Source: RBC074 sp044221525 (GTDB lineage Bacteria > Acidobacteriota > Blastocatellia > RBC074). From it: a DNA stretch of 64,000 nt. The stretch lies in NCBI GenBank assembly GCA_044221525.1, contig JBGAPB010000002.1:4050-68049 (forward strand). The letters run 5' to 3'. Every line of letters begins with the position of its first letter. Within the stretch, counting starts at the first letter, position 1. This document shows, piece after piece, positions 1 to 8,675 of the stretch. The position numbers were made by a program, and so were the translations under genes. Below the pieces are notes generated by a model. That model saw only the letters and a program-made list of their open reading frames with translations, did no database searches and was not told the DNA's origin.

Positions 1-1399
1 TGCCTTTGCCGATTACCTTTCGCAACTCGGCGTTGAGTTGCCCTTTGACCGCGAACTGCAATCCGGCGCTGAATCTCCGCTTGGGCAAAGTTACCAACTC
101 GACGGTTTCACCATTGGCAATCGCTTTTCGATCTTGCCGATGGAAGGCTGGGATGGAACGCCTGATGGCCGCCCGTCCGATTTGACCATTCGTCGCTGGA
201 AGCATTTCGGTGAAAGCGGAGCCAAGTTGATTTGGGGCGGCGAAGCCGTCGCCGTTCGCCACGATGGTCGAGCCAATCCCAATCAATTGCTGCTGAACGA
301 TCAGACTGCTAACGAACTGGAAAAGCTGCGGCGGGTTCTGGTGGATGCTCATCAGGAAAAATGCGGCAGGACTGACGATTTGCTGATCGGTTTGCAGCTT
401 ACGCATTCCGGTCGCTTTTCACGCCCCAACGGCAAAACTCTGGAATCGCGCATTTTGTATCGCCATCCGCTGCTGGATAAAAAGTTCGGCATCACTTCGG
501 ACGCGGCGATTTTCAGCGACGGAGAAATTGACGATCTGATTGGCGATTTCGCCAAAGCCGCAAAACGCGCCGAAGCCGCTGGCTTCACCTTTGTGGATTT
601 GAAACATTGTCACGGTTACCTGGGCCACGAATTTCTGAGCGCGACGACACGGCCAGGAAAATACGGTGGCAGTTTTGAAAACCGCACGCGATTTTTGCGT
701 GAACTGGTCGCTGCCATTCACAGCGAAGCCCCGAGCTTGAAGTTCGGCGTGCGGTTGAGCGCCTTCGACTTTCTGCCCTTCAAAATGGGCAGCGACAAAG
801 TCGGCGTGCCGGAACAGTTTGAAGGTCGGTACGAGCACGCCTTTGGCGGAGACGCAGACAACCCGCTGGCAATCAACCTGACCGAAGCCTTTCAGTTTTT
901 TGAACTGCTGGACCAACTCGGCATCCGGCTGGTTTGCACTACGGCGGGCAGCCCTTACTACAATCCGCATATTCAACGCCCTGCGCTGTTTCCGCCTTCG
1001 GATGGTTATTTGCCGCCCGAAGACCCGCTGGTTGGAGTCGCACGCCAAATCAAAGTCACTGCGGAATTGAAAACGCGCTTTCCAAATATGTGCGTGGTCG
1101 GTTCGGGTTACACGTACTTACAGGAATGGCTGCCGAACGTAGGTCAGTATTTTGTTCGCACGGGGCAGGTGGATTTTGTCGGATTGGGGCGGCTGGTGTT
1201 GTCGTATCACGACATGCCGTTTGACGTGGTCAACGGCAACAAGTTGCAAACCAAACGCATCTGCCGCACATTCAGCGACTGCACAACAGGCCCGCGTAAC
1301 GGGTTGGTTTCAGGTTGTTATCCGCTTGATCAGTTGTACAAGGATCACCCGCAGGCGGAACAGCTCAAAGCTTTCAAACAGCAGCTCAAATTGGCGTGA
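1..1399 (+). CDS. NADH:flavin oxidoreductase, old yellow enzyme family (5' end missing)
   Basis: FMN-dependent TIM-barrel oxidoreductase of the old yellow enzyme family, whose members use NAD(P)H to reduce activated C=C bonds. The frame is open from base 2 with no convincing start, so the N terminus lies outside the window. About 465 residues are visible. Signatures in order are NRFSILPMEGWDG, LQLTHSGRFS, DLKHCHGYLGHEFLS and RPGKYGGSFENR; the last two are the HGYL and YGGS.ENR hallmarks of the family's flavin/substrate site. Near the C terminus three Cys (CRTFSDC and a later SGC) recall, but do not match, the iron-sulfur Cys cluster of 2,4-dienoyl-CoA reductases, and no second FAD/NAD domain follows. 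Substrate unknown. The next gene is a TonB receptor in the same direction, about 220 bases on. Confidence 0.88.
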   Translation, partial: AFADYLSQLGVELPFDRELQSGAESPLGQSYQLDGFTIGNRFSILPMEGWDGTPDGRPSDLTIRRWKHFGESGAKLIWGGEAVAVRHDGRANPNQLLLNDQTANELEKLRRVLVDAHQEKCGRTDDLLIGLQLTHSGRFSRPNGKTLESRILYRHPLLDKKFGITSDAAIFSDGEIDDLIGDFAKAAKRAEAAGFTFVDLKHCHGYLGHEFLSATTRPGKYGGSFENRTRFLRELVAAIHSEAPSLKFGVRLSAFDFLPFKMGSDKVGVPEQFEGRYEHAFGGDADNPLAINLTEAFQFFELLDQLGIRLVCTTAGSPYYNPHIQRPALFPPSDGYLPPEDPLVGVARQIKVTAELKTRFPNMCVVGSGYTYLQEWLPNVGQYFVRTGQVDFVGLGRLVLSYHDMPFDVVNGNKLQTKRICRTFSDCTTGPRNGLVSGCYPLDQLYKDHPQAEQLKAFKQQLKLA

Positions 1400-1620
1400 C
1401 ACACAGCAGATATTCGCCCTTTTACAGTAATCGTCCCCAAACGGAGTTGTTAAAACTGCAAACGACTCTTCATCAGGCGTTAAACAAAGGCAGATTCCGC
1501 GTGAGCGGTGAATCGAACTTTGGCGGTTTAAGTTATTGCCCAAAGTTTATTCACCTGGCTTTTATTCGGCCACAACGTTTCGCTACACATCAACAAATTG
1601 GATCAACAAAGGTTTTACTT

Positions 1621-4600
1621 ATGACGAATCACAATCCAAAACACTCACTCCTCAAACTCCGTCCACAGTCGGCCCTTATTGCCATCGTTGGCTTATTATT
1701 GGGTCTGATGTTGGCGGGCGGGCAAAGCCTGGTTTACGCCCAGCAAACATCGGCAACGCTGGTTGGAACCATTTCCGATTCCAACGGAGCCGTGGTTCCC
1801 GGAGCCGCCATCAAGGTTGCAAACCTATCAACAGGAGCCACCAGAGAGGGTGTTTCCGATGGGTCTGGCGGATATTCGTTTTCGTTTTTGCCAGCAGGTG
1901 ATTACGAAGTGACGATCACCGTCGCCGGATACAAGACCAGAAAGATTGACCGGTTGACGTTACAAGTGTCGCAAACCTTGCGGCAGGATTTCGCCATGGA
2001 AATTGGCGCGGTCACTGAAACCGTCAGCGTCACGGCCACCGGCGTGCAACTGCAAACCGAAAACTCAACAGTCGGAACAGTTATTGACGCCGCGAAGATC
2101 GTTGAATTGCCGCTGAACGGGCGCAACTTTGTGCAGCTTGCCCAGTTGATTCCGGGCGTGCAGGCAGGCACTCCGGGTTCGATCACCGTCCGGCGCGGAC
2201 GCGGTTCGATTGGCCAGACGGACGCCGGATTCGGTTCGACGGCCATGTCGGCCAACGGTTCGCGCGACACAGCCAATCGTTTTTTCATTGATGGCATCGA
2301 AGCCATGGATCACGACGCTGAAACTTATTCCTTTTCGCCTTCAATTGATTCGATTGCCGAGTTCAAGGTTGAAACCAGCACTTACTCCGCCGACAGCGGA
2401 GGCGCTCCCGGCGGACAGGTCAACATCGTCACCCGACGCGGCGGCAACCAATATCGCGGCACTTTGTGGGAGTTCAATCGCAACGACGCGCTTTCGCAGA
2501 CTTATGACGCCATCGGCCAGAAAAGCGAAAAGCCGCCTCGCCTGAACCGCAATCAGTTCGGCGCGAACTTCGGCGGGCCGGTCAAACTGCCGCGCTTTGG
2601 CACTGGCGGATCGCCGATTTATGACGGCAAAGACAAAACCTTTTTCTTTTTCAACTGGGAACGCGGACGCAACCTCAGCGCCGTTGCCACCAGTTTGCGG
2701 ATTGTGCCGCCGACCGAAATGCGCAACGGCGATTTCAGCAAGTTGGTGGATCGCAACGGTAAACCGATTGTGTTGAAAGACCCGTTGAAAGTCGGCATCG
2801 TCAACAACATCATTCCGAAATCGGCTCTTAGCCCGCAAATTCAAACCTTCCTGAAATTCGTGGCGTCGCCTAACACAGTGTCTGGCGCTAACAATTTCAT
2901 CAATACGCCTGCCAGCGCGTTGGCCAAACAGGACAATTACACGGCGCGAATTGACCACAATTTTTCGTCGAAGGACTTCGTTTCGGGTCGTTACATTTTT
3001 AACGACACCTTTGAAGCCGGAGCGCCTTACTGGGGGCACGACGAACGCAACAACCTGGGTCGTTCACAGAATTATGTTTCTTCGTGGACGCACACTTTCA
3101 ATTCCACTGTGATCAACGAAATTCGCGGCGGCTGGCACAAATTCCGCGAAGCTGAAATTTTCGGCACGACCAACGACCCTTCGTATGACGTAGCCGGGAT
3201 GATGGGTTTGCCAGGAATTGCGCGCACGCCCAAGTATTACGGCCCGCCCAGCATCGGCATCAGCGGCCCCGAAGGCGGTTTCAGCGTTTACGATTTGCAA
3301 CGCCAGATCGGGCCGCGCGACCGGTCGAATCAAATCTTCCAGTTCGTTGACAATTTGTCGTGGCAGCGAGGCAAACACTTCCTGAAATTCGGCGCCGATA
3401 TCGAAGACCGCAACATTACCTTCGATCAGGCACGAGATCCGCGCGGCAGCATGACTTTTGACGGGACTTACACCGGCAGCGCGCTGGCTGATTTCGTACT
3501 CGGTTACGTCAAAAGCAGCCGCCTGAATCCCGTGGATACTCACACCAATCTGTGGAACTGGTGGTACGGCTTTTATGCCAACGACGATTGGAAAGTCAGA
3601 CCGAATCTGACCGTCAACCTGGGCTTGCGTTACGATTACTTCCAACGCCCGCGCCAGTCTGACGATCTGTATGCCAACATCGAAGTCAACGGTTTGATTC
3701 CGGCGGCGACGACTTTCCCGAACACGTCGGCTTATGGCCGTTCGTTGATTGCCAAAGACGGTAACAACTTCGGCCCGCGCATCGGTTTTGCTTATTCGCC
3801 GACATTTATCAAAGACGCCGTGGTGCGCGGCGGTTACGGGATTTATTACACGCCGGAAATTTACAACGCCTATTTCGCAATGGCCGAAGGCGCGCAGGCA
3901 ACGGGCGGAGCCAGTTTGACTGGTAATTTGTCAGGTTCGCCGAACATCTTCGCCAGCAATCCTTATGGTTCGGCATCTGGCGGCGCGCTCAGCTTCACGG
4001 TCGCCAACGACCAGAACATGCGCGACAGCTACATCCAGCAGTGGAACCTGAACATCCAGAAGAAACTGCCGGGCAGCATTGTTTTCGATGTTGGTTACGT
4101 CGGGTCCAAAGGGACGAGGTTGATCGTCACACTGCCGGGTAACCAACCTATTACGCTGGTTGATCCGCGCACTGCCGGATTGCCTTCGCTTAACTCCCGT
4201 CGTCCGAACACCACTTATGCTCGCCAGATGAGCATTGATAAGTCCATAGGAAATTCGATCTATCACGCTTTGCAGGTCAAGGCGGAAAGAAGAATGTCCA
4301 CCGGGTTGACCTTTCTGACGGCATACACCTGGTCGAAAGCCATCACCGGCCCGGCTGATATTGGCGGACAGGTTGGCGGCGGGTTTTACATCGGTGGTGT
4401 TCAGAACATTTACAATCTGGATCCGGAACACGGTATTTCCGGCTTCGACCTGTCGCACAGATTTGTGCAAACGATCATTTACGACGTGCCGTTCTTCAAA
4501 CATCTGCGAGGCGTTGGGCGGCAGGTTCTGGATGGCTGGCAGGTTTCAACCATCTCCACTTTGCAAAGCGGATTCCCGGCGGCTGTGACTTACAATGTGG

Positions 4601-4992
4601 ACACAACCGGCGTCGGCAGAAGCTCTCGCCCGGATTTGCTGGCCGGACAGGATGGCAATTTGCCGAGCGGCGACCGTACCTGGGCGCGCTGGTTCAACAC
4701 TGCTGCCTTTGCGGCTCCGGCTTTCGGACGATTCGGAACCGCGCCGCGCACTGGCGCTGTTCGGTTGCCAGGCATCATCAACGCTGACTTTTCAGTCAAC
4801 AAACGGTTCAAAATCGGAGAATCTCGCGCACTGGAATTCCGCACAGAGATTTTCAACCTCTTCAACCACTTCAACCCCGATCCGCAGACGGTTGACCTGG
4901 GTCTGAACTCTCAGAACTTCGGAAAAATCGGTGGCGGCGTCCGTGGCGTCACCACGCGCGTAATTCAGTTGGGAGCGAAGCTAAACTTCTAA
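1621..4992 (+). CDS. TonB-dependent receptor with carboxypeptidase-regulatory-like domain (Oar-like)
   Basis: Outer-membrane beta-barrel receptor of the large Oar-like class typical of Acidobacteria; such proteins import or bind bulky ligands with energy from TonB. The frame is open from 1396, but the ATG at 1621 is preferred because it gives a clean signal peptide: basic MTNHNPKHSLLKLR, a hydrophobic core, and a likely cut near residue 40 (VYA-QQTSA). Residues about 46-125 are a carboxypeptidase-regulatory/CnaB-like fold (VVPGAAIKVANLSTG, PAGDYEVTITVAGY). The plug follows with LPLNGRNF near 164-170, then a long barrel ending in ..LGAKLNF with terminal Phe, the usual Bam signal. The length, 1123 residues, is normal. 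No TonB box was identified. Ligand unknown. Confidence 0.92.
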   Translation: MTNHNPKHSLLKLRPQSALIAIVGLLLGLMLAGGQSLVYAQQTSATLVGTISDSNGAVVPGAAIKVANLSTGATREGVSDGSGGYSFSFLPAGDYEVTITVAGYKTRKIDRLTLQVSQTLRQDFAMEIGAVTETVSVTATGVQLQTENSTVGTVIDAAKIVELPLNGRNFVQLAQLIPGVQAGTPGSITVRRGRGSIGQTDAGFGSTAMSANGSRDTANRFFIDGIEAMDHDAETYSFSPSIDSIAEFKVETSTYSADSGGAPGGQVNIVTRRGGNQYRGTLWEFNRNDALSQTYDAIGQKSEKPPRLNRNQFGANFGGPVKLPRFGTGGSPIYDGKDKTFFFFNWERGRNLSAVATSLRIVPPTEMRNGDFSKLVDRNGKPIVLKDPLKVGIVNNIIPKSALSPQIQTFLKFVASPNTVSGANNFINTPASALAKQDNYTARIDHNFSSKDFVSGRYIFNDTFEAGAPYWGHDERNNLGRSQNYVSSWTHTFNSTVINEIRGGWHKFREAEIFGTTNDPSYDVAGMMGLPGIARTPKYYGPPSIGISGPEGGFSVYDLQRQIGPRDRSNQIFQFVDNLSWQRGKHFLKFGADIEDRNITFDQARDPRGSMTFDGTYTGSALADFVLGYVKSSRLNPVDTHTNLWNWWYGFYANDDWKVRPNLTVNLGLRYDYFQRPRQSDDLYANIEVNGLIPAATTFPNTSAYGRSLIAKDGNNFGPRIGFAYSPTFIKDAVVRGGYGIYYTPEIYNAYFAMAEGAQATGGASLTGNLSGSPNIFASNPYGSASGGALSFTVANDQNMRDSYIQQWNLNIQKKLPGSIVFDVGYVGSKGTRLIVTLPGNQPITLVDPRTAGLPSLNSRRPNTTYARQMSIDKSIGNSIYHALQVKAERRMSTGLTFLTAYTWSKAITGPADIGGQVGGGFYIGGVQNIYNLDPEHGISGFDLSHRFVQTIIYDVPFFKHLRGVGRQVLDGWQVSTISTLQSGFPAAVTYNVDTTGVGRSSRPDLLAGQDGNLPSGDRTWARWFNTAAFAAPAFGRFGTAPRTGAVRLPGIINADFSVNKRFKIGESRALEFRTEIFNLFNHFNPDPQTVDLGLNSQNFGKIGGGVRGVTTRVIQLGAKLNF

Positions 4993-5021
4993 GCCGGGCG
5001 TCCGCCCACTGTGAAGTACAA

Positions 5022-5072
5022 TTCAGGCCGGGTCTCGAAGATCGCATAAACATCTTCGAGGTCCGGCCTGAA
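5022..5072. terminator. long hairpin after the TonB receptor gene
   Basis: Two 21-base arms (5022-5042 and 5052-5072) pair over their full length with two G-U wobbles, around a 9-base loop. It lies between convergent genes. There is no strong T run, so it may be a processing or attenuating hairpin rather than a complete intrinsic terminator. Confidence 0.6.
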
Positions 5073-5079
5073 AATTATC

Positions 5080-5107
5080 TGGCTGCAACCGCCAGCCAAT
5101 TTTTTTG
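5080..5107 (+). terminator. intrinsic terminator of the TonB receptor gene
   Basis: A short stem, TGGCTG at 5080-5085 and CAGCCA at 5093-5098, is followed at once by a run of seven T at 5100-5106. This is the classic rho-independent layout on the plus strand, just downstream of the larger hairpin. Confidence 0.7.
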
Positions 5108-5121
5108 CTTTGGTCGTACGC

Positions 5122-5577
5122 TTACCCGACCTTTGCGCTCTTCTTCGATACAGCCTTTTTCACAGCTTGCTTCTTCGTAGCGACCTTCTGCTTGCTTGTC
5201 TTTTTTGCGCTGGCGCTCTTCTTCAGGGCTTTGGCTGCCAATAATTCTTGATGCTCAGCTTCAGAGGTCGCCAGACGTTCGACCTCAAGTTCAAGTTGTG
5301 GCTTGAAATGTTCGTCTTCCCAATCGCGCAAAACGTCCAACCATTCATGCGCTGCTCCCATCATCCATATCGAACTAAAGCCCTTGCTGGTCAGTTGCCC
5401 TGTGTCCAGCAGATTGTCTATACCAGATTCGACAGCGGACCTGATTTCGGCAAGCGCCGCGATCATCGGTGGAAGGCTCTCCGGGGTTGCACGTTGGTAG
5501 GTTGACGAAATGAAGTCTTCGATCGCCTCACATAATACGTCGTAGGGTGCCGTCTCTTGAGATAACTGTTTTTTCAT
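5122..5577 (-). CDS. hypothetical protein with Lys/Ala-rich C-terminal tail
   Basis: No family recognised. The ATG at 5577 (MKKQLSQ) is chosen, giving 151 residues; the frame is open further up to 5637, but that extension is basic and atypical. The first ~110 residues are mostly helical and acidic (LCEAIEDFI, EIRSAVESGIDNLL, EWLDVLRDWEDEH). The last ~38 residues are almost only Lys, Ala, Ser and Thr (SAKKTSKQKVATKK), like a histone H1-type tail, so nucleic-acid or polyanion binding is possible. A similar tail ends the unrelated ATP-grasp protein at 53528-54676. It is transcribed convergently with the TonB receptor, with two hairpins between them. It stands alone: the next minus-strand gene upstream starts 180 bases away. 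Confidence 0.65.
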   Translation of the reverse strand: MKKQLSQETAPYDVLCEAIEDFISSTYQRATPESLPPMIAALAEIRSAVESGIDNLLDTGQLTSKGFSSIWMMGAAHEWLDVLRDWEDEHFKPQLELEVERLATSEAEHQELLAAKALKKSASAKKTSKQKVATKKQAVKKAVSKKSAKVG

Positions 5578-5758
5578 GTTGTTTTTCCGCAGTTTTCTGA
5601 CCTGCATTACGCAGCGGCGACCATTTCCAAGTCGCACACTGCAGGTTTAGTTGCAAGGATGCAGGCAGCCCTAACGCCGCTTTGCATATCGTAATTTGCG
5701 GAAAGTAACTCATTGACTCCAAACCCTCACACTCTCCGTCTTCAACCTCTTTGCTGGC

Positions 5759-6037
5759 TTATTCCACTTTTACTCCTTTCCAAAACGCGACGTAACCTTT
5801 GATGTTATTCGCGGCTTCCTTTGTTTCAGGGTAGTACCATGCGGCGTCTTTGTTCACCTCGCCGCCCGCGACGACGCTGTAATAACTGGCCGTGCCTTTC
5901 CATCCGCAGACCGTGTGCGTCTCGCTCGGCTGAAAATGCTCCGGCTTGATGGACGAAGGCGGAAAGTAGTGATTGCCTTCGACGACGATGGTTTCATTGC
6001 TTTCGGCGATGACTTCGCCGTTCCAAATTGCTTTCAT
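5759..6037 (-). CDS. DUF427 domain protein
   Basis: Small cytosolic protein of the DUF427 family (92 residues, normal length). The family has a compact beta fold and no firmly established reaction. Typical features are the opening MKAIWNGEVIAES, the HYFPP segment, the TVCGWKGTASYY core and the C-terminal GYVAFWKGV. The gene ends a minus-strand series: only 3 bases separate its start (6037) from the end of the PIN-domain gene, so the two are probably co-transcribed. A decayed second copy of its 5' end lies at 6787-6848 upstream of the same series, which suggests that the toxin-like pair was inserted beside, or copied together with, a DUF427 gene. Confidence 0.88.
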   Translation of the reverse strand: MKAIWNGEVIAESNETIVVEGNHYFPPSSIKPEHFQPSETHTVCGWKGTASYYSVVAGGEVNKDAAWYYPETKEAANNIKGYVAFWKGVKVE

Positions 6038-6040
6038 TTT

Positions 6041-6466
6041 TTATTCCTTTGGCTCGAAAAACCGAATAAAGCCTTTCAGCTTGAGTCCTTCTTTGAGTGT
6101 TTTATCGCCCGTCCAAAGCAAACCGTCCAGCTCCAGGGTTAATGCGACATGCGGGGTGTCGGTTTCATCCACGTCCTGGCACAGTTCAAAAGCTTTCTTT
6201 CGATTTTCCAAGGAAATGAGGTCTTCTTTGAAAAGATAGAGGCGCTTGAGAAGGATGTAATAAAACCGAATCAGGTCGGGTTCCGGAAGTTTGCTGAGCC
6301 TGGCAATCTTTTCCTTATGTTTGAACATTTCCATCAGGATTTGTTCACAGATGAAAAACTGATGCTCTGACTTGAGCAAGGTTTCAGCGAAGCTGGATTG
6401 GCTGTTCAGCAAAGCTGAGAACAGAATATTTGTGTCAACAATGACCGGCTTGGGTTTAGCCAACAC
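6041..6466 (-). CDS. PIN-domain ribonuclease, putative toxin (VapC-like)
   Basis: PIN-fold protein of 141 residues, the size of VapC-type toxins, which are Mg-dependent RNases. Acidic residues fit the active site: D11 in VIVDTNILFSAL, E41/E46 after the second helix, D98-D103 in DVDETDTPHVALT, and D121 in LLWTGDKTL. The start is a GTG at 6466, directly abutting the stop (TAA, 6467-6469) of the small upstream gene, so translation is probably coupled, as in toxin-antitoxin operons. The sequence also resembles the broader 'putative PIN family' often seen next to antitoxin-like small genes. Target RNA unknown. The DUF427 gene follows 3 bases later. Confidence 0.85.
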   Translation of the reverse strand: MLAKPKPVIVDTNILFSALLNSQSSFAETLLKSEHQFFICEQILMEMFKHKEKIARLSKLPEPDLIRFYYILLKRLYLFKEDLISLENRKKAFELCQDVDETDTPHVALTLELDGLLWTGDKTLKEGLKLKGFIRFFEPKE

Positions 6467-6694
6467 TTATGTCTCCAAGAATTTCTCTTTCGTGACTTGC
6501 CATGCGGCGCGGTTTACTTCATCAGTCAGCAACTCAGCATCTGCTTCATTGAGTTTGCTGCTTTTCCTGATTGATTCCAGTTCAATGAAATCAAGGAGCT
6601 TGGTCAGCGAACCTTGATCAATCAAACTTGCGTTGAGTTGGAGCGTGATCTGATTGTTTTCAACGTTAATGCTGTAAGCAGTGCTTTGGTTCAT
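6467..6694 (-). CDS. small protein upstream of the PIN gene, putative antitoxin
   Basis: Protein of 75 residues, MNQSTAYSINVENNQ start, ATG at 6694. No known antitoxin family was recognised. The first third alternates like beta strands (YSINVENNQITLQLNA) and the rest is helical and acidic (LLDFIELESIRKSSKLNEADAELLTDEV), which could be a DNA-binding-plus-toxin-wrapping layout or simply a helical cap. Its position, size and zero-base spacing to a PIN gene are the main evidence for an antitoxin role. It is the first gene of the three-gene series that ends with the DUF427 gene. Confidence 0.6.
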   Translation of the reverse strand: MNQSTAYSINVENNQITLQLNASLIDQGSLTKLLDFIELESIRKSSKLNEADAELLTDEVNRAAWQVTKEKFLET

Positions 6695-6786
6695 TTTGTA
6701 AGCCTCACTGGATGATTTCAGTTTGTACGACTCAGATCATCAAGCCGTTTTCGGTTCACGTCAAATCACAAGTCAAGAAGCGATGA

Positions 6787-6848
6787 TGGACGATGATGAC
6801 GGTTTCCTCGCTTTCGGCGATGACTTCGCCGTTCCAAATTGCTTTCAA
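6787..6848 (-). pseudogene. remnant of a second DUF427 gene (5' end only)
   Basis: On the minus strand bases 6848-6787 encode KAIWNGEVIAES followed by EETVII, matching the first ~20 codons of the DUF427 gene at 6037; the DNA from the start to the ETI/ETV codons is nearly identical. After that the reading runs into unrelated sequence. The start codon is TTG instead of ATG, but a perfect AAGGAGG (6855-6861 on the complementary strand) with 6-base spacing is retained. It is a truncated duplicate and unlikely to make a working protein. The rest of 6695-6986 shows nothing else I can name. Confidence 0.75.
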
Positions 6849-6986
6849 TTCGTTCCTCCTTGTTCAAAGGACATGTAAATCATTAATCTCAATGTCGTAA
6901 ATCTTCGGTTTTGAATTTATCAAGGTTAAGCTCAAAGTTAGGTCACTTTGCTGGCCATCATTGATCCAAAGTCCAACATCAACCCA

Positions 6987-7211
6987 CTATCTCCGTGGGC
7001 TAGAATCTGTGACTTCAATGATATCCAATTGCCGTAAGTTTTTCTCAGGTGGAAATGCCAGTTGTTGAGGGTTTTCTTTCACTGCGATTTCCAGATCGCC
7101 GGCAGATAATCGATTTCCCCTTGTGAGTTGCTCAAGTTCAACGTAACACCCACCTAACAAAAGATCTAAGCCGTGTTGTAGCCTTTGGGCTAATTTGGTT
7201 TGGTCCAGCAT
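6987..7211 (-). CDS. small hypothetical protein next to zinc-ribbon gene
   Basis: Protein of 74 residues with ATG at 7211 (MLDQTKLAQRLQHGLDLLLGG). No family recognised. The N-terminal half is an amphipathic helix; the second half (FPPEKNLRQLDIIEV) is polar and may be extended. It starts 6 bases after the stop of the zinc-ribbon gene and shares its strand, which supports a two-gene operon and a real coding region. Nothing in the sequence tells its job. Confidence 0.5.
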   Translation of the reverse strand: MLDQTKLAQRLQHGLDLLLGGCYVELEQLTRGNRLSAGDLEIAVKENPQQLAFPPEKNLRQLDIIEVTDSSPRR

Positions 7212-7217
7212 TTTGCT

Positions 7218-7526
7218 TCAGGAATGTTGTGGCTTGTGGGGATGTAACTCAATCAACTGGTGAAGATAAGTGCTTATGTTTTTGTGGCACTGTGGGCAAA
7301 TGACCGCTCCTTGCTCCGGTTCAATCATCTTCACTCCACAACCGGGACAAAACCAATTACCACCCCACCTAAAATGAAAAGCGCGTTCGACTGGTTGGCG
7401 TGTGCCTGCCACAAAACAATCATAAAGCTCCTCCGCCATCAAGCGGGCTAAGCCCATCTCGCCAGCCAGACAAGTAAGTTCCCCTTCAACGTCCACTAAC
7501 AGCTCGCCGCATTTTGGACAATACAT
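7218..7526 (-). CDS. small double zinc-ribbon protein
   Basis: Protein of 102 residues with Cys pairs placed like treble-clef zinc ribbons: C3-x2-C6 at the start (YCPKCGELL), then C60-x2-C63 (FCPGCG) and C77-x2-C80 (CPQCH). An additional Cys at 19 could complete the first site. Between them is a helical stretch (GLARLMAEELYDCF). Such small ribbon proteins usually bind nucleic acid or a protein partner rather than catalyse. ATG at 7526. The next upstream gene (menC) ends 33 bases before, so this pair could be read through from the menC transcript. Confidence 0.72.
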   Translation of the reverse strand: MYCPKCGELLVDVEGELTCLAGEMGLARLMAEELYDCFVAGTRQPVERAFHFRWGGNWFCPGCGVKMIEPEQGAVICPQCHKNISTYLHQLIELHPHKPQHS

Positions 7527-7559
7527 CTTAAATACCCCCTTTACGGGAAGAGAGTCTAA

Positions 7560-8666
7560 CTACTTGAGGACCTCAGTTCGCACAGTCAGCGATTCAATTC
7601 GCTTTTCATTCAGTTCATAGCCAAGCCCGACACCTGTCGGTCTTGGAATTGTTCCTTGCGGCGAAACTTCGACCGGCGGAGTGATTATGTCTTCTGTCCA
7701 GTAACGCTTTGAGGCCGACACATCGCCCGGCAGCGTGAAGCCCGGCAGTGTGGACATGTGAATGTTGTGAGCGCGGCCAATGCCGGATTCCAGCATACCA
7801 CCGCACCAGACGGGGATGTTGCGTTCGTGGCAGTAAGCTTGAATCTTGCGGGCTTCGGTGTGGCCGCTGACGCGACCGAGTTTGACGTTGATGATGCGGC
7901 AGGCTGCAAGCTGCAAAGCCTTGCGCGCGTCGTCAACGCTCAGGATGGATTCGTCCAGGCAGATGTCGGTTTTAAGCTGAGGCTGCAAAGTCGCGTGGTC
8001 AATGATGTCGTCGTAAGCCAGCGGCTGTTCGATCATCAGCAAGTTGAATTCATCCAGTTGTTTCAGCAGATCGGTGTCGGCCAGTGTATACGCCGAGTTG
8101 GCATCAACCGACATGACGATGTTCGGATATTCCTTTCGCAAAGCGCGAATCATTTCCACGTCGCGTCCGGGTTTGATTTTGATCTTGATGCGTTGGTATC
8201 CGGCGGAGACTTCCTTTTCGACTTTGGCCAGCATCGCGGCGTCTGTGTCTTCCAGGCCCAACGAAACTCCGCAGTTGATGGTTTCCTGAACTCCGCCCAG
8301 CAACTTCCATAACGGAACGCCTTGCCGACGAGCTTCCAAATCCCAGATGGCGCATTCGACTGCGGCTCGCCCCATCTTGTTGCCGCGAATCTGGCGCGTC
8401 AGGTTTGGCACGTCTTCGGGCGAATTGATCTCTTTGCCCAAGACCATTGGCCCGGCGAAATCTCGAATCAACGTCCAACAGATTTCGGTGCTTTCGTGGT
8501 TGTAGAAAGGTTTTTCGCCGACGGTGCATTCGCCCCAACCGTGCAAGCCTTCGCTGAAAACTTTCAGCAGGATGATGTTGCGTTCGTAAGTGCGGCCAAA
8601 ACTGGTTTCAAACGGAGCCACCAGCGGCAGACGGATTTCACGGAGTTCGATTCTTTCAATCTTCAT
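7560..8666 (-). CDS. menC: o-succinylbenzoate synthase / N-succinylamino acid racemase-type enolase-superfamily enzyme
   Basis: Member of the MenC2/NSAR subgroup of the enolase superfamily, which dehydrates SHCHC to o-succinylbenzoate in menaquinone synthesis and/or racemises N-acyl amino acids. The 368 residues show the capping domain first (MKIERIELREIRLPLVAPFETSFG) and a beta/alpha barrel with the expected catalytic set: the KxK motif near K163/K165, metal ligands D188 (SVDANSAY), E213 (MIEQPL) and D238 (CLDES), and K262 (NVKLGR). No other men genes are in the window, so the racemase role cannot be excluded. The GNAT-like gene directly upstream (8701) is a common neighbour of this enzyme. 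A heptad-repeat spacer of 34 bases separates them. Confidence 0.88.
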   Translation of the reverse strand: MKIERIELREIRLPLVAPFETSFGRTYERNIILLKVFSEGLHGWGECTVGEKPFYNHESTEICWTLIRDFAGPMVLGKEINSPEDVPNLTRQIRGNKMGRAAVECAIWDLEARRQGVPLWKLLGGVQETINCGVSLGLEDTDAAMLAKVEKEVSAGYQRIKIKIKPGRDVEMIRALRKEYPNIVMSVDANSAYTLADTDLLKQLDEFNLLMIEQPLAYDDIIDHATLQPQLKTDICLDESILSVDDARKALQLAACRIINVKLGRVSGHTEARKIQAYCHERNIPVWCGGMLESGIGRAHNIHMSTLPGFTLPGDVSASKRYWTEDIITPPVEVSPQGTIPRPTGVGLGYELNEKRIESLTVRTEVLK

Positions 8667-8675
8667 TTCGGTTTA

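Noticed and set aside
419..1048. Long minus-strand frame inside the old yellow enzyme gene
   Set aside because: Shadow of codon bias in the plus-strand gene; no family pattern.
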